64,000 nucleotides of DNA from Chloroflexota bacterium (GTDB lineage Bacteria > Chloroflexota > Anaerolineae > Anaerolineales > UBA4823), in NCBI GenBank assembly GCA_029782365.1, contig JAKOUW010000202.1:1-64000 (forward strand), read 5' to 3'. Both the position numbers and the translations under genes were made by a program. The notes under the pieces are model-generated. The model was given only the letters and a program-made list of their open reading frames with translations, ran no database searches and had not been told where the DNA came from. Positions 8,086 to 17,224 of this stretch are shown in pieces; within the stretch, counting starts at the first letter, position 1, and every line of letters starts with the position of its first letter.

Positions 8086-10884
8086 CTAGGGAAGCACTTC
8101 CATTGTACCCCAGTTTAACCCATAGCGCGCTTCTGTCTGCAAAGGCGCTTTGAGGGCATACGCGCCTTCCATAACCTGCTGAACCTGGCGGGCGGTTGCC
8201 TGGAGCTGTTCCTGGGGGCATTCGAGCACCAGTTCGTCATGCACCTGCAGCAGCACCCGGGCTTGCAAACCGGCCTGCGCCAATGCAGGCGGCAGGCGCA
8301 GCATGGCAATTTTCATAATATCCGCAGCGCTGCCCTGGATCGGCGCGTTGATGGCTTCGCGCTCCTCGCGGTTGCGCACATTGGCGTTGCCCTCCGTCTT
8401 CAAACCGGGGAAATAGCGCCTACGGCCGAGCAGCGTCTCCACGTAGCCCTGTTCGGCTGCCGTCCGGCGCATCTGGTCCAGGTAGCGCTTGACGCCGGGG
8501 AATTGGCGAAAATACGCTTCGACGAAATCTTCGGATTCGGCCAGGGTCAGGTCGCTGGTGCGCGTCAGGCCGAAAGCGCTCATCCCGTAGATCAGGCCGA
8601 AATTGATCGCCTTGGCGTGCCGCCGCTGATCCTTGGAGATCTGCGCCAGGGGCAGGCTGTACACCGCCGCCGCGGTGGCGGCGTGGATATCCTGGCGCGC
8701 CTGGAAGGCCGCCAGCATGGCCTGGTCTTCGGCCATATGCGCCACGATGCGCAGTTCCACCTGCGAGTAGTCCACCGAAAGCAGGTAATTGCCCGGGCTG
8801 GCGACAAAGGCTTTGCGCACTTCGCGCCCGAGTTCGCTGCGGATGGGGATATTTTGCAAATTGGGCTCAGAGGAGGCAATGCGCCCGGTGACAGAGCCGG
8901 CCTGGTTATACGAGGTGTGCAACCGTTGAGTCTGCGGGTTGACCTGGGCAGGCAAGGCATCCACATACGTGGATTTTAACTTAGCCAGCTCGCGGTACTC
9001 CAACACCCAATCCACCACCGGGTGTTTGCCGCTCAGGCTCTCCAAAACGTCAGCCGAAGTGGAATAAAAGCCGCTGGCTGTGCGCTTGGTCCCGCCGGGC
9101 GCAGGCAGTTTCAACCGGTCAAACAGGGCGTGCGAGAGCTGTTGAGTAGAATTGAGATTGAAGGGTTCACCCACCGCCTGGTAAACTTGCCCTTCCAGAT
9201 CTGACATGCGCTCCTGCAGTTCGCGCGACATCTGCGCCAGGTAGGGCCGGTCCAGCCCAATGCCAGCCATTTCCATATCCGCCAGCACGCTGATCAGCGG
9301 CATCTCCAGCTCACTGAACAGCCGGGTGGCGTGGGCAGCCTCCAGCTCGGCCTGGAGCTGCGGGATCAGGCGCAGGGTGACCGCCGCGTCGGCAGCCGCG
9401 TAGGGGGCAGCCTGGGCGATGGGCACGGCGTCCATCTCTTTTTGATTTTTGCCTTTGCCGATCAGTTCCTCGATATGCGTCATCTTGTAGTCCAGGCGCA
9501 CCCAGGCCAGGTTCTTCAGCCCCAGGTTGCGGCTGGTTGGGTTCACCAGCCATTCGGCAATCATCGTGTCGAACGACAGCGGAGCGGGTCGCAGGCCGCA
9601 GCGCGCCAGGACGACGAAATCGTATTTCAGGTTGTGGCCCACTTTGGGAATGCGCGGGTCGGTCAGCGCCGGGCGTAAAGCATCAAGCACATCTTGCAGG
9701 GGAAGCTGGCGGCTGTCGAAGGTAGGTTGATGCCCAACGGGGATGTAATAACCGGTCTGTTCATCCACCGCCAGCGAAATGCCCACCAGGCGGGCCTGCA
9801 TCTGGTCGGTCGAAGTGGTTTCGGTATCGAAAGAGATACGCTCAGCCGATTCCAGGCGCTGTCGCAGGCTGGCCAGCAGCTCCGGCGTGTCGACAATCAC
9901 ATGGGCAACTGTCTCGCCCTGGGCGGCGGCGGCCGGCTGGCTGGCGGGGGCAGGCGCTTCGAACATGCTCAACTGCTGGCCGCGGGCAGCCAGGCGCTTG
10001 GTAAACACCGGATAGAGAGCGGTCAGGCGCGGCAGCAGCATGCGGAACTCCAGCTCGCGGAAGATCGCTTCAACCTGCTGGGGGCTGAAATTTTCGATGC
10101 GGGCATGCTGCATATCCAGCGGCACGCGCAGATCGGTCACGATCGCTGCCAGCCGATGGCTGAGTTGGGCGGACTGGCGCCCATTCTCCAGCTTTGTGCG
10201 CACGCCTTCTTGCAGCTCGGCCAGGTGATCGTAAATGCCAGCCAGGGTGTCATATTTCTTGAGCAGGTTGGCGGCTGTCTTTTCGCCGATGCCGCTGACT
10301 CCGGGGATGTTATCCGAGGTATCGCCGACCAGCGCCTTGTAATCCACCACCTGGTCTGGACGCACACCCAGGTACACCTCCACATCGGCCGGGCGGTAAT
10401 CCTTGGCGTCGCCCAGCGATTTGCCCGGCAGGTTCACCACGATGCGTTCGGTGACCAGCTGCAGCAAATCCCGGTCGCCGGTGATAATCTTCACCGTAAA
10501 ACCGTCGGCAGCCGCCTTACGCGCTGCGCTGCCCAGGATATCATCCGCCTCGTAGCCTTCCATTTCCAGCCGCGGGATATTGAAGGCATCCACGAGCTGC
10601 CGGATGCGTTCGATCTGGCTGCGCAGGTCATCGGGCATCTTGGCGCGGGTGCCTTTGTATTCCGGAAACAGGTCGTCGCGGAAGGTCTTTCCGGTGTCGA
10701 ACGCCACCACCAGGTAATCAGGCCGGTCTTGTTCCAGGATCTTGAGCAAGACACTGGTAAAGCCGAACACTCCGGCGGTCGGCTCACCTGAGCGGGTGGT
10801 GAAGCTGGCGGAACCCCGGGTCAATGCAAAATACGTCCGGTAGGCCAGGGCATGGCCATCGATCATATATAAAACTTCGGGCAT
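8086..10884 (-). CDS. polA: DNA polymerase I
   Basis: 932 residues with three domains: 5'-3' flap exonuclease (1-~290; YMIDGHALAYR, GDRDLLQL, GDTSDNIPG), 3'-5' exonuclease (~330-520; FDTETTS, GHNLKYD and YAAADA keep the DEDD-type acids, so proofreading is probably intact) and family A polymerase (~540-932; DYSQVELRI motif A, RRHAKAINFGLIYGM motif B, HDELVLE motif C). It fills gaps after Okazaki primer removal and in excision repair. ATG 10884 follows the preceding stop by 5 bases, with AAAGG inside the end of that gene, so translation is probably coupled to the receiver/Y1-fold gene. Confidence 0.97.
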   Translation of the reverse strand: MPEVLYMIDGHALAYRTYFALTRGSASFTTRSGEPTAGVFGFTSVLLKILEQDRPDYLVVAFDTGKTFRDDLFPEYKGTRAKMPDDLRSQIERIRQLVDAFNIPRLEMEGYEADDILGSAARKAAADGFTVKIITGDRDLLQLVTERIVVNLPGKSLGDAKDYRPADVEVYLGVRPDQVVDYKALVGDTSDNIPGVSGIGEKTAANLLKKYDTLAGIYDHLAELQEGVRTKLENGRQSAQLSHRLAAIVTDLRVPLDMQHARIENFSPQQVEAIFRELEFRMLLPRLTALYPVFTKRLAARGQQLSMFEAPAPASQPAAAAQGETVAHVIVDTPELLASLRQRLESAERISFDTETTSTDQMQARLVGISLAVDEQTGYYIPVGHQPTFDSRQLPLQDVLDALRPALTDPRIPKVGHNLKYDFVVLARCGLRPAPLSFDTMIAEWLVNPTSRNLGLKNLAWVRLDYKMTHIEELIGKGKNQKEMDAVPIAQAAPYAAADAAVTLRLIPQLQAELEAAHATRLFSELEMPLISVLADMEMAGIGLDRPYLAQMSRELQERMSDLEGQVYQAVGEPFNLNSTQQLSHALFDRLKLPAPGGTKRTASGFYSTSADVLESLSGKHPVVDWVLEYRELAKLKSTYVDALPAQVNPQTQRLHTSYNQAGSVTGRIASSEPNLQNIPIRSELGREVRKAFVASPGNYLLSVDYSQVELRIVAHMAEDQAMLAAFQARQDIHAATAAAVYSLPLAQISKDQRRHAKAINFGLIYGMSAFGLTRTSDLTLAESEDFVEAYFRQFPGVKRYLDQMRRTAAEQGYVETLLGRRRYFPGLKTEGNANVRNREEREAINAPIQGSAADIMKIAMLRLPPALAQAGLQARVLLQVHDELVLECPQEQLQATARQVQQVMEGAYALKAPLQTEARYGLNWGTMEVLP

Positions 10885-10889
10885 GATGT

Positions 10890-12440
10890 TTACCTTTGCA
10901 CGCGCGGCGGCGCCAGGTTAGGGTTGACCTGGCTCAAGCGGATATGTTGGATGTAACGGTGAATAATCTCTGGAGAAGGCGCAGCGCCGGCGCTCATGAT
11001 CAGGTAGCCGGGTGCCCAGAAATCGCCGGAGGGATTCGGACGCGCCAGGTCCGGGAAGGCGGCGAAAATAAACCCGGAAGTTTGCTGGCGCACCACCCGG
11101 ATCATATATCCAGGTGCTGTGTTCGGCAAAAGGCGCGCCAACCACAGCAGATAGCCTGTGTCGACAGACAACTGCTCCAGGCGCCAGCCGTACGCCAGGC
11201 ACAACTGCGGCAGCCATTCATTCAGGCGTACAGCCAGGTCGCCAGTGAGAGACTGGCCAGGCAGGCGCGGCAGCAAGACACAGGCATACACCAGGTTTGC
11301 CGAGACAGGCGAGGCCAGCAAAGCAGGCTCTGAAAAGCTCTGCGAATTGGATGCCGGCTGCCCAGCGGGTGGGATATGGGGGATATCGATGCTGTCAGCC
11401 GTTGGGCTTGGCGCAGGCTCATCAGAGAACAAATCAGCCTCTGCATCGTCCAGAAAGGGACGAACGGACGGATTCTGCTCCGGCCCGCTCTGGCCCGGTG
11501 TAGCCGGAGGAATGTTATCTAACAAAGATTGAAAATCGGGGCGCAGGGTGTTTTGAGCCGGCAGCTCAGCCAGGGCCGCCGCAGGGGAAGTTGATTGTGT
11601 TTCCACCGTGGAATCAGGGTTGGTAGCCAGGTTGCGCGCCAGGCGGCTGGCCTGGGTGCGAATCATGGAAAATGGCGTGGTAGCGTCAAATGCCAGGGCC
11701 AGGAAAAGGCTCTCGGCCAGGGTGGTGGCGTAGACGATCACATCCTTGCCGCTGTGCGGCAGGCGCGTGTAGCGCGCCAGGTCCGAGCGCGCCGGGCTGT
11801 GGGTTGTGATGGGCCGCGTCTGGTTAGCCCAATAAGAAGAAACCACGCGGGTTAACTCTTGAGTCTCTTCCTGGGTCATTTCGCCTGCTGAAGCCCAAAG
11901 CTGGTTCTCGCGGATGATCAGGGCCGCCAGCGCAGATGACTCCAAAGATAGCCGTGCCAGGTATTGGGCGGCCCGGGTGATATCCTTCAGCCAGTCAGGT
12001 GTAATGTCATTGTTGCGCACGATGCGCAAACCGCTGGGTGGTTTGGGCAGTTCAACCACGCTGGTGCTCCTTTTGGCACACAGGTCATCCACCAATTCGA
12101 CCAGCTCTGGCAGGTAAAACGGCTTGGTCAACAATGCATCCGGCTTGATCTGCTCCACCAGAGCATGGTTAAAATCGTTCAATGGCGGCACCAGGATTGT
12201 CAGAGCACCCGGGCAGGCAGCCGGCAGCGCGGCCGCCCGCGCCCGGTTGGCTTGATCTGCCTGGTCATCGATTGCAGGAAAATCAGCGTCAATGATCAGC
12301 AGGTCACAGGCTGGCAGCGCGCTTCCCAATCCCGCATAAGACGCCAGCCGGACCTGGTATCGCTGGGTGTCTTCTAGCGTTTGTTGGATTAGCTCCCCGA
12401 ATCCCGAGGTATCGGTCACCAGCAGCACAGATATTTTCAT
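10890..12440 (-). CDS. Receiver-like + roadblock-like + inactive Y1-transposase-fold fusion protein
   Basis: 516 residues. Residues 1-~130 resemble a response-regulator receiver (DLLIIDADF with D51/D53, and TKPF with K106), but the acidic pair of strand 1 is reduced to one Asp. Residues ~150-275 look like a roadblock/LC7-type alpha-beta domain. After a Pro/Ser-rich linker, residues ~383-505 follow the IS200/IS605 TnpA (Y1) fold: LTGDLAVRLNEWL, YGWRLEQLSV, FWAPGYLIMSAG, then a helix with HRYIQ. The HUH site normally written DHVHLL reads DTGYLL (~427-432), so both metal-binding histidines are gone, while the tyrosine-helix Tyr (~496) remains. This indicates a domesticated nucleic-acid-binding domain rather than a mobile element. 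First gene of an operon with polA. The Y1 call is by pattern only. Confidence 0.72.
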   Translation of the reverse strand: MKISVLLVTDTSGFGELIQQTLEDTQRYQVRLASYAGLGSALPACDLLIIDADFPAIDDQADQANRARAAALPAACPGALTILVPPLNDFNHALVEQIKPDALLTKPFYLPELVELVDDLCAKRSTSVVELPKPPSGLRIVRNNDITPDWLKDITRAAQYLARLSLESSALAALIIRENQLWASAGEMTQEETQELTRVVSSYWANQTRPITTHSPARSDLARYTRLPHSGKDVIVYATTLAESLFLALAFDATTPFSMIRTQASRLARNLATNPDSTVETQSTSPAAALAELPAQNTLRPDFQSLLDNIPPATPGQSGPEQNPSVRPFLDDAEADLFSDEPAPSPTADSIDIPHIPPAGQPASNSQSFSEPALLASPVSANLVYACVLLPRLPGQSLTGDLAVRLNEWLPQLCLAYGWRLEQLSVDTGYLLWLARLLPNTAPGYMIRVVRQQTSGFIFAAFPDLARPNPSGDFWAPGYLIMSAGAAPSPEIIHRYIQHIRLSQVNPNLAPPRVQR

Positions 12441-12449
12441 CCAGGATAA

Positions 12450-12478
12450 AGTCTATCACTATGCTTTGGTATAATCAA
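12450..12478 (-). promoter_or_regulatory. Promoter for the receiver/Y1-fold-polA-TPR operon
   Basis: On the - strand TTGATT (12478-12473), a 17-base spacer and TAGACT (12455-12450) leave 9 bases before the ATG at 12440, so the 5' leader would be only 2-3 bases. No Shine-Dalgarno is present. Confidence 0.5.
12467..12475 (+). promoter_or_regulatory. Extended -10 promoter for the secreted transglycosylase-like gene
   Basis: TGGTATAAT is a consensus extended -10 element 34 bases before the ATG at 12510. It overlaps the -35 box of the divergent promoter, so the two directions may compete for polymerase. No good -35 box is visible. Confidence 0.45.
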
Positions 12479-12509
12479 GTAGAATAAGAAATATTATTGT
12501 AATGAACCC

Positions 12510-14129
12510 ATGACAAAGACCGGTGGATTGCTGCGCTTGCTGATCGTGTTCGTCCTTCTGATGTCTGCTCTGCCAGGAGTTGGCGAGGCGCGCGCCGCCG
12601 GGACGAGTGATACCCCCCTGCCTCGTCAAAAAACAATCACCATCTCCTATAAACTTTACACCTGGTGGGTGGTGCGCTGGTCGGATAATCAGTTACTGTG
12701 CACCGTGCGCACCGACCATGAAACCTGGCCAACGGGCAGTGAAATCTACGCCTCATGTGGGAAGACGGTTTATGCCGAATGGGTTAACACCACCGGCTGC
12801 AGCCTGCCGGCCGGCGGCGATCTTTCATCCTGCCCCGGTGTGTACCTGCACCTGGTCAATGTCGATAATGCTGAAAAAAACATACTAGTGGATCTACCTG
12901 ATGCGCAGGTCTGGTTGAGCCTGGGAAAGTGCAACAGCGCCAACACCGGCAGCCTGTGTACCCAGGCGCCGACTCTGGTGCTCACAGGCGATGAACCCCT
13001 GGCCAGCGAACATATCACCGCCATTCACGGGCTTTTCAACGGCAAAGAATTCAACTGCCTGGGAAACACCTGTGAAATTCCCATCCCTGCCACCCCAACC
13101 CGCGGCGTAAAGATGGAATTTTGGGCCGATTCGAGCTACGGCGACAGCAGCCTGCATTTCAACGCCCAGGTGCGCATGATCGACAGCGGCCTGGCGAATT
13201 CCGCTTCCAACGCTGGCTGGTATCTGGATGTGATCAGCACGCAGTGGAAAGGCAAGGCTGCTGCCAGTTGTTCGCAGGTCTGGAACGCATTTCCGCCCAT
13301 CGGAGATTTGCCCACCTGGCTGACCACCCCAGAAACGCCGGCTTTAATGGCCAGCGAAGCGCCTTACCAATATCTCGCCGGGCGACTGATTGCCCAGGGT
13401 ATCGTCAACGCATCTGGCTGCCCGGGCGGTGGTCTGCTGGCCAACGGTTATGCTGATGCCTGCGGTATGGATGCTGCCAAGCCAAAAGTGCAGGATTGGC
13501 AGAACGGTTTCGACCAGGAAATTTTACAGGCGGCTGCCAATACAGGTGTGCCCGGTCAGGTTTTGAAAAATGTCTTTGCGCAAGAAAGTCAGTTTTGGCC
13601 CGGTGCTTTCAAAGATCCCAAGGAATTCGGTTTAGGCCAGCTCACCGATAACGGCGCAGAGACCTTGTTGTTGTGGAACCAGTCTTTTTACAACCAGTTT
13701 TGTCCGCTGGTTCTGACCGCCAGCGCTTGCGAGCGCGGCTATGTTTATTTGAACAAAGATAACCAGGCGATCCTGCGCGGTGCTCTGGCTGCCCAGGCAA
13801 AGTCAGACTGCGCCGACTGCCCGGGCGGCATAGATCAAAACAGCGCCAATTTTTCGATTACTCTTTTCGCCCAGACGATTCTCGCCAACTGCGCCCAGGT
13901 GGCTCGCATCGTGTACAACGCCAGCGGCCAATCGCCCGGCGCTGTCTCCGACTACGAAAACCTGTGGCGCCTGACGGTCGCCAATTACCACATCGGCCCA
14001 GGCTGTTTGTCGTACGCTGTGTACACCGCCTGGAACCGCCGCGACCCAATGGACTGGACCCACATCTCGCAGTACCTGACCGACCCCTGCAAGAGCGCCA
14101 TCAGCTACGTGGAAAAAGTGTCTAAATAA
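12510..14129 (+). CDS. Secreted protein with C-terminal lytic-transglycosylase-like domain
   Basis: 539 residues. A signal peptide (about 1-30) ends near ARAAG. Residues ~40-330 are beta-rich and Cys-rich, of unknown fold. From about residue 335 the sequence is SLT-like: FAQESQF with candidate catalytic Glu359, then EFGLGQLTDNG, and later a NYHIGPG segment matching the 'N(Y/A)Y..G' motif of soluble lytic transglycosylases. It should cleave the glycan strands of peptidoglycan outside the membrane. Several Cys pairs suggest disulfides. The stop codon lies inside the terminator hairpin. Confidence 0.75.
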   Translation: MTKTGGLLRLLIVFVLLMSALPGVGEARAAGTSDTPLPRQKTITISYKLYTWWVVRWSDNQLLCTVRTDHETWPTGSEIYASCGKTVYAEWVNTTGCSLPAGGDLSSCPGVYLHLVNVDNAEKNILVDLPDAQVWLSLGKCNSANTGSLCTQAPTLVLTGDEPLASEHITAIHGLFNGKEFNCLGNTCEIPIPATPTRGVKMEFWADSSYGDSSLHFNAQVRMIDSGLANSASNAGWYLDVISTQWKGKAAASCSQVWNAFPPIGDLPTWLTTPETPALMASEAPYQYLAGRLIAQGIVNASGCPGGGLLANGYADACGMDAAKPKVQDWQNGFDQEILQAAANTGVPGQVLKNVFAQESQFWPGAFKDPKEFGLGQLTDNGAETLLLWNQSFYNQFCPLVLTASACERGYVYLNKDNQAILRGALAAQAKSDCADCPGGIDQNSANFSITLFAQTILANCAQVARIVYNASGQSPGAVSDYENLWRLTVANYHIGPGCLSYAVYTAWNRRDPMDWTHISQYLTDPCKSAISYVEKVSK

Positions 14130-14170
14130 AAAGAGAAGGGCGGCCTGGAGGCCGCCCTTCTCTTTTTATT
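14125..14170. terminator. Bidirectional Rho-independent terminator
   Basis: Perfect 21-base inverted repeat (14125-14145 and 14150-14170) with a TGGA loop. The GC-rich core is flanked by A-rich and T-rich ends on each side, so it can terminate both strands. It contains the TAA of the + strand gene (14127-14129) and the TAA of the - strand gene (14168-14166). Confidence 0.95.
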
Positions 14171-14348
14171 TCAGCCCTCGGATCAGTTCGAGGAACTCTT
14201 TCCATTCTTCCGTGAAGAAATGCACGGTGACATTGTTGATATCGATATGATAGGTTGTCTCGCCATCTGGTTCTTCCGCGCTCCAGATCATGTAATTTTC
14301 GGTTTCAGCGACGACATTGGTTTCGGGTTCTTGGGTTTCCTTAGCCAT
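14166..14348 (-). CDS. Small conserved-looking acidic protein
   Basis: 60 residues, acidic, with a predicted beta hairpin (YMIWSAEE, TTYHIDINNVTVHFF) and a C-terminal helix (TEEWKEFLELIRGLK). A Shine-Dalgarno (GAGGAGTAAAAG on the - strand) precedes the ATG well, and the gene ends inside a strong terminator, which supports a real gene despite its size. The fold resembles small phage- or plasmid-borne beta-beta-alpha modulators, but no family is recognised. Downstream of the LysM-M23 gene on the same strand. Confidence 0.7.
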   Translation of the reverse strand: MAKETQEPETNVVAETENYMIWSAEEPDGETTYHIDINNVTVHFFTEEWKEFLELIRGLK

Positions 14349-14377
14349 CTTTTACTCCTCTTGTTATAAATGCTGAT

Positions 14378-15529
14378 CTATGGCAATACCTGCCATGGGT
14401 TGACAAATTGTCCGAAATAGCGAATTTCGAAATGCAGATGTGAACCGGTCGAGTTGCCAGTGCTGCCGATGTTGCCAATCAGGTTACCGGCATAGACGCT
14501 TTGGCCGCAGCTCACCAGCACGGCGCTCAGGTGGCCGTAAACGGACTGGTAACCGTTGCCATGATCGATCATCACCATATTGCCGTAACCGCCGGTGGAC
14601 CAACCTGCGAACACCACCACGCCGGCATCGGCTGCCCAAACCAGGTCCCCAGTCGCGCCGGCGATATCGATGCCCAGGTGGCCGGACCAGAAGTCATTGC
14701 CCGAGAGAAAATGGTTGGCCGAAGGCCAGATAAAACCGCCTCCGCCGTAGGCGCCTGTGTAGCTGCCCGTGCAGGCGCCCGGTCCGAGCACCGATTTGGA
14801 TACGCCGGCGTTGCCGCGGGCGATGACCGGCACAATCCAGGTTTGGAATTTGCGCGAACCGCCGGGGATCATCACCAGCTCGCCGGCGGTGATTTTCGGG
14901 TCAGCCAGGTCCAGGTTGTTGCCGGTGAAGTTGACGATGTCTTCTGCTTTGGCTTTGAATTCGGTGGCGACCGATGCCAGGGTATCGCCCTCTTTCCACT
15001 TGTAATACACCCCATTCACAGGGGGTATTTTCAAGATCATTCCAGGCGCCAGCGAATCCGGGCTGTCTTGCAACTGGTCATAGTTGGCCCAAAGCACCGA
15101 TTCGGGCTTCAAATTGAAATCTTTCGAAATGCTGAAAACCGAATCGCCCGGCACCACCGTGTAATCAATCGCCGTCTCGCGTGGGCGGGAGGGGATAACG
15201 GTGTGCAAGGTAGAATAACGCACCAGCGATTGCTGGGTGTTTTCCGTGCTGAAATCCGGCATGCTGATATTGGCCAGGGCTGGCGGCAGGGTCGGCTGGA
15301 CAACAGCCTGCACAACCGCTGAGGGCGGCGGTGCGGCTGCAGCAGCCTGTTGTTTCCAGAACAAGTAGCCAGCCGTCAGCAGCACGGAAAGTGAAATCAG
15401 CCACATCCCCAACACGACCAGGGTATCGCCGCGCCGCCGCCCGTCCTGCCGGGTTTGGGCAGGTTCGGGCTGTCTAATTTCGGATGGGGTCTGGCTCTCA
15501 GGGTCTACCGGTAAAGTCGAGGGAGCCAC
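14378..15529 (-). CDS. Membrane-anchored LysM-M23 peptidoglycan endopeptidase
   Basis: 383 residues. One transmembrane segment near residues 35-55, two LysM modules (about 120-170 and 175-220: VVPGDSVFSIS, WKEGDTLASVA) and a complete M23 domain with HLGID, YGHLSAV and HLHFE metal and catalytic residues. It should cut peptide cross-links or stems at the cell surface. The GTG start at 15529 shares its G with the rho TAG stop, so it is translationally coupled to rho; coupling of a cell-wall hydrolase to rho is a chromosomal arrangement rather than an evident functional link. Confidence 0.9.
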   Translation of the reverse strand: MAPSTLPVDPESQTPSEIRQPEPAQTRQDGRRRGDTLVVLGMWLISLSVLLTAGYLFWKQQAAAAAPPPSAVVQAVVQPTLPPALANISMPDFSTENTQQSLVRYSTLHTVIPSRPRETAIDYTVVPGDSVFSISKDFNLKPESVLWANYDQLQDSPDSLAPGMILKIPPVNGVYYKWKEGDTLASVATEFKAKAEDIVNFTGNNLDLADPKITAGELVMIPGGSRKFQTWIVPVIARGNAGVSKSVLGPGACTGSYTGAYGGGGFIWPSANHFLSGNDFWSGHLGIDIAGATGDLVWAADAGVVVFAGWSTGGYGNMVMIDHGNGYQSVYGHLSAVLVSCGQSVYAGNLIGNIGSTGNSTGSHLHFEIRYFGQFVNPWQVLP

Positions 15530-16806
15530 TAATTATCCTCGTTCAGCGTTTCCAGGAAGGTCTGGTTTTTATCCGTCTTCTGCAGGCGCTGTAAAATCGC
15601 CTCGGTGGCGGCAGTCGGGTCGAGCCCGGCGCCGTAAGGCGGCTGGGCGACAAGCTGATCGTACATCCGGCGCATCAACCAGACACGCGGCGTGATATCT
15701 GGACCCAACAGCAATTCCTCACGGCGGGTGGATGAGCGCTCGATATCAATGGCGGGGAAAATACGCCGTTCTTGCAGGCGGCGAGACAGATGGAGCTCCA
15801 TGTTCCCCGTGCCTTTAAACTCTTCATAGACAACATCATCCATACGAGAGCCGGTATCGACCAGGCAGGTGGCGATGATAGTTAACGAACCGCCTTCTTC
15901 AATGTTGCGGGCAGCACCGAAGAAGCGCTTGGGTGGGTACAGTGCCGAGGGATCGATGCCGCCAGAAAGCGTGCGGCCGGAGGGCGTCACCACCAGGTTG
16001 TAGGCGCGCGCCAGACGGGTGATCGAGTCCAGCAAGATCACCACGTGACGCTCGTGCTCTACCAGGCGCTTGGCGCGCTCCAGCACCATTTCAGCCACGC
16101 GCACATGCGACGTGACCGGCTCATCGAAGGTAGACGACACCACTTCGGCATCCACCGAGCGGTCCATATCAGTCACTTCCTCGGGGCGCTCACCGATCAA
16201 GGCGACCATCAAGTGCACATCTGGGTATTTGGTGGAAATCGAGTTCGCCACCTGCTTTAGAATGGTCGTCTTTCCAGCTTTAGGTGGAGAAACGATCAGG
16301 CCGCGCTGGCCGCGCCCAATCGGTGAGACCAGGTTGATCATGCGCGTCGCCACCGTGTGGCGGTCGGTCTCCAGGTCAAAACGCACATCCGGGAAAATGG
16401 GCGTCAGGTTTTCAAACGCCGGGCGGTTGCGCAGTTCTTCCGGGTCTATGCCGTTAACCGATTCAACCTTGAGCAGGCCGTAATGCCGTTCCGACTCACG
16501 CGGCGGGCGCACGTGCCCAATAATGAGGTCGCCAGACCGCAGGCTGTAGCGGCGGATCTGCGATTGAGAAACATAAATATCATAAGGGCCTGGCTGGTAA
16601 TGGCCCGAGCGTAAAAAGCCGATGCCATCGCTCATTATCTCCAACACACCGCCGCGTAATTCTATGCCCTCACGCTCAGCTTCGGTTTGTTGGATGCGCA
16701 GGATCAGATCCTCTTTTTTCAGGCGATGCGCTTCAGTTACATTCAATTCGCGCGCCATCTGGCGTAAAGTAGCCAGAGGCGCTTTTTCTAATTCAAGTAC
16801 TTTCAT
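15529..16806 (-). CDS. rho: Transcription termination factor Rho
   Basis: 425 residues from ATG 16806, preceded by AGGAATT. N-terminal helix bundle and RNA-binding OB fold (GVLEIMSDGIGFLR, PYDIYVSQSQIRRY), P loop PPKAGKTT, Walker B VVILLDSITRLARAYN, Q-loop/R-loop segment GGIDPSALYPPKRFFGAARN, and a C-terminal arginine-finger region. The hexameric RNA helicase ends transcripts lacking a hairpin terminator. The frame stays open upstream to 16938, but those 44 residues are not Rho-like and lie in the leader. Confidence 0.97.
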   Translation of the reverse strand: MKVLELEKAPLATLRQMARELNVTEAHRLKKEDLILRIQQTEAEREGIELRGGVLEIMSDGIGFLRSGHYQPGPYDIYVSQSQIRRYSLRSGDLIIGHVRPPRESERHYGLLKVESVNGIDPEELRNRPAFENLTPIFPDVRFDLETDRHTVATRMINLVSPIGRGQRGLIVSPPKAGKTTILKQVANSISTKYPDVHLMVALIGERPEEVTDMDRSVDAEVVSSTFDEPVTSHVRVAEMVLERAKRLVEHERHVVILLDSITRLARAYNLVVTPSGRTLSGGIDPSALYPPKRFFGAARNIEEGGSLTIIATCLVDTGSRMDDVVYEEFKGTGNMELHLSRRLQERRIFPAIDIERSSTRREELLLGPDITPRVWLMRRMYDQLVAQPPYGAGLDPTAATEAILQRLQKTDKNQTFLETLNEDN

Positions 16807-17224
16807 AGTGAAGAATTCCTGTCTTAATAGCTCAACAGTGGGTAAAATAGGTGGGATTAATGCGGCTGCTGCGCGATGCCCACACCTGAAACACAGCAGT
16901 GCACCTTGAAAAATGGCTGTCTCAAATAAAATCACCAATCAGTGGGACAATTAAATTATAGCACTCGATATCTGGATAAACAAGCGTGTTTGTCGATGAT
17001 TTGCCTCAAGGGGGATCAAGCTAACAATTATTGCCGCTGATTCCCAACCAGCCTGGCAAGCACACCTTTCTAGTTAATTTTACCAAATAATTCACTAAAA
17101 TTCACCCCATTTTTGTAATATTATTTTCCTTTAATCAACAGTTTGGGAGCGGCATACATTCACCAGACTGCTGCCTGGCATCTCCCAGCGACCACTCGCC
17201 TTCTAAACCACCTGCGACAATGGC
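16807..17224. other. Gene-free region: rho leader and AT-rich spacer
   Basis: 418 bases without a convincing gene. 16807-16948 is the predicted rho 5' leader (about 140 bases), long enough for the attenuation type of autoregulation known for rho in other bacteria. 16984-17224 is AT-rich next to the end of the osmC-like gene; I see no clear hairpin with a U tract, no tRNA and no known riboswitch pattern. Confidence 0.6.
16955..16983 (-). promoter_or_regulatory. Promoter of rho
   Basis: TTGTTT (16983-16978), a 17-base spacer and TATAAT (16960-16955) with a TGC extension just upstream (extended -10). Predicted start near 16948, giving a leader of about 140 bases. Confidence 0.65.

Noticed and set aside
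10890-11290. Active IS200/IS605 transposase insertion
   Set aside because: The HUH histidines are lost, there are no subterminal hairpins or tnpB, and the domain is fused in frame to a receiver domain in an operon with polA.
16806-16938. Longer N-terminus for Rho
   Set aside because: The extra 44 residues do not resemble Rho and cover the leader; the ATG at 16806 has a ribosome site.
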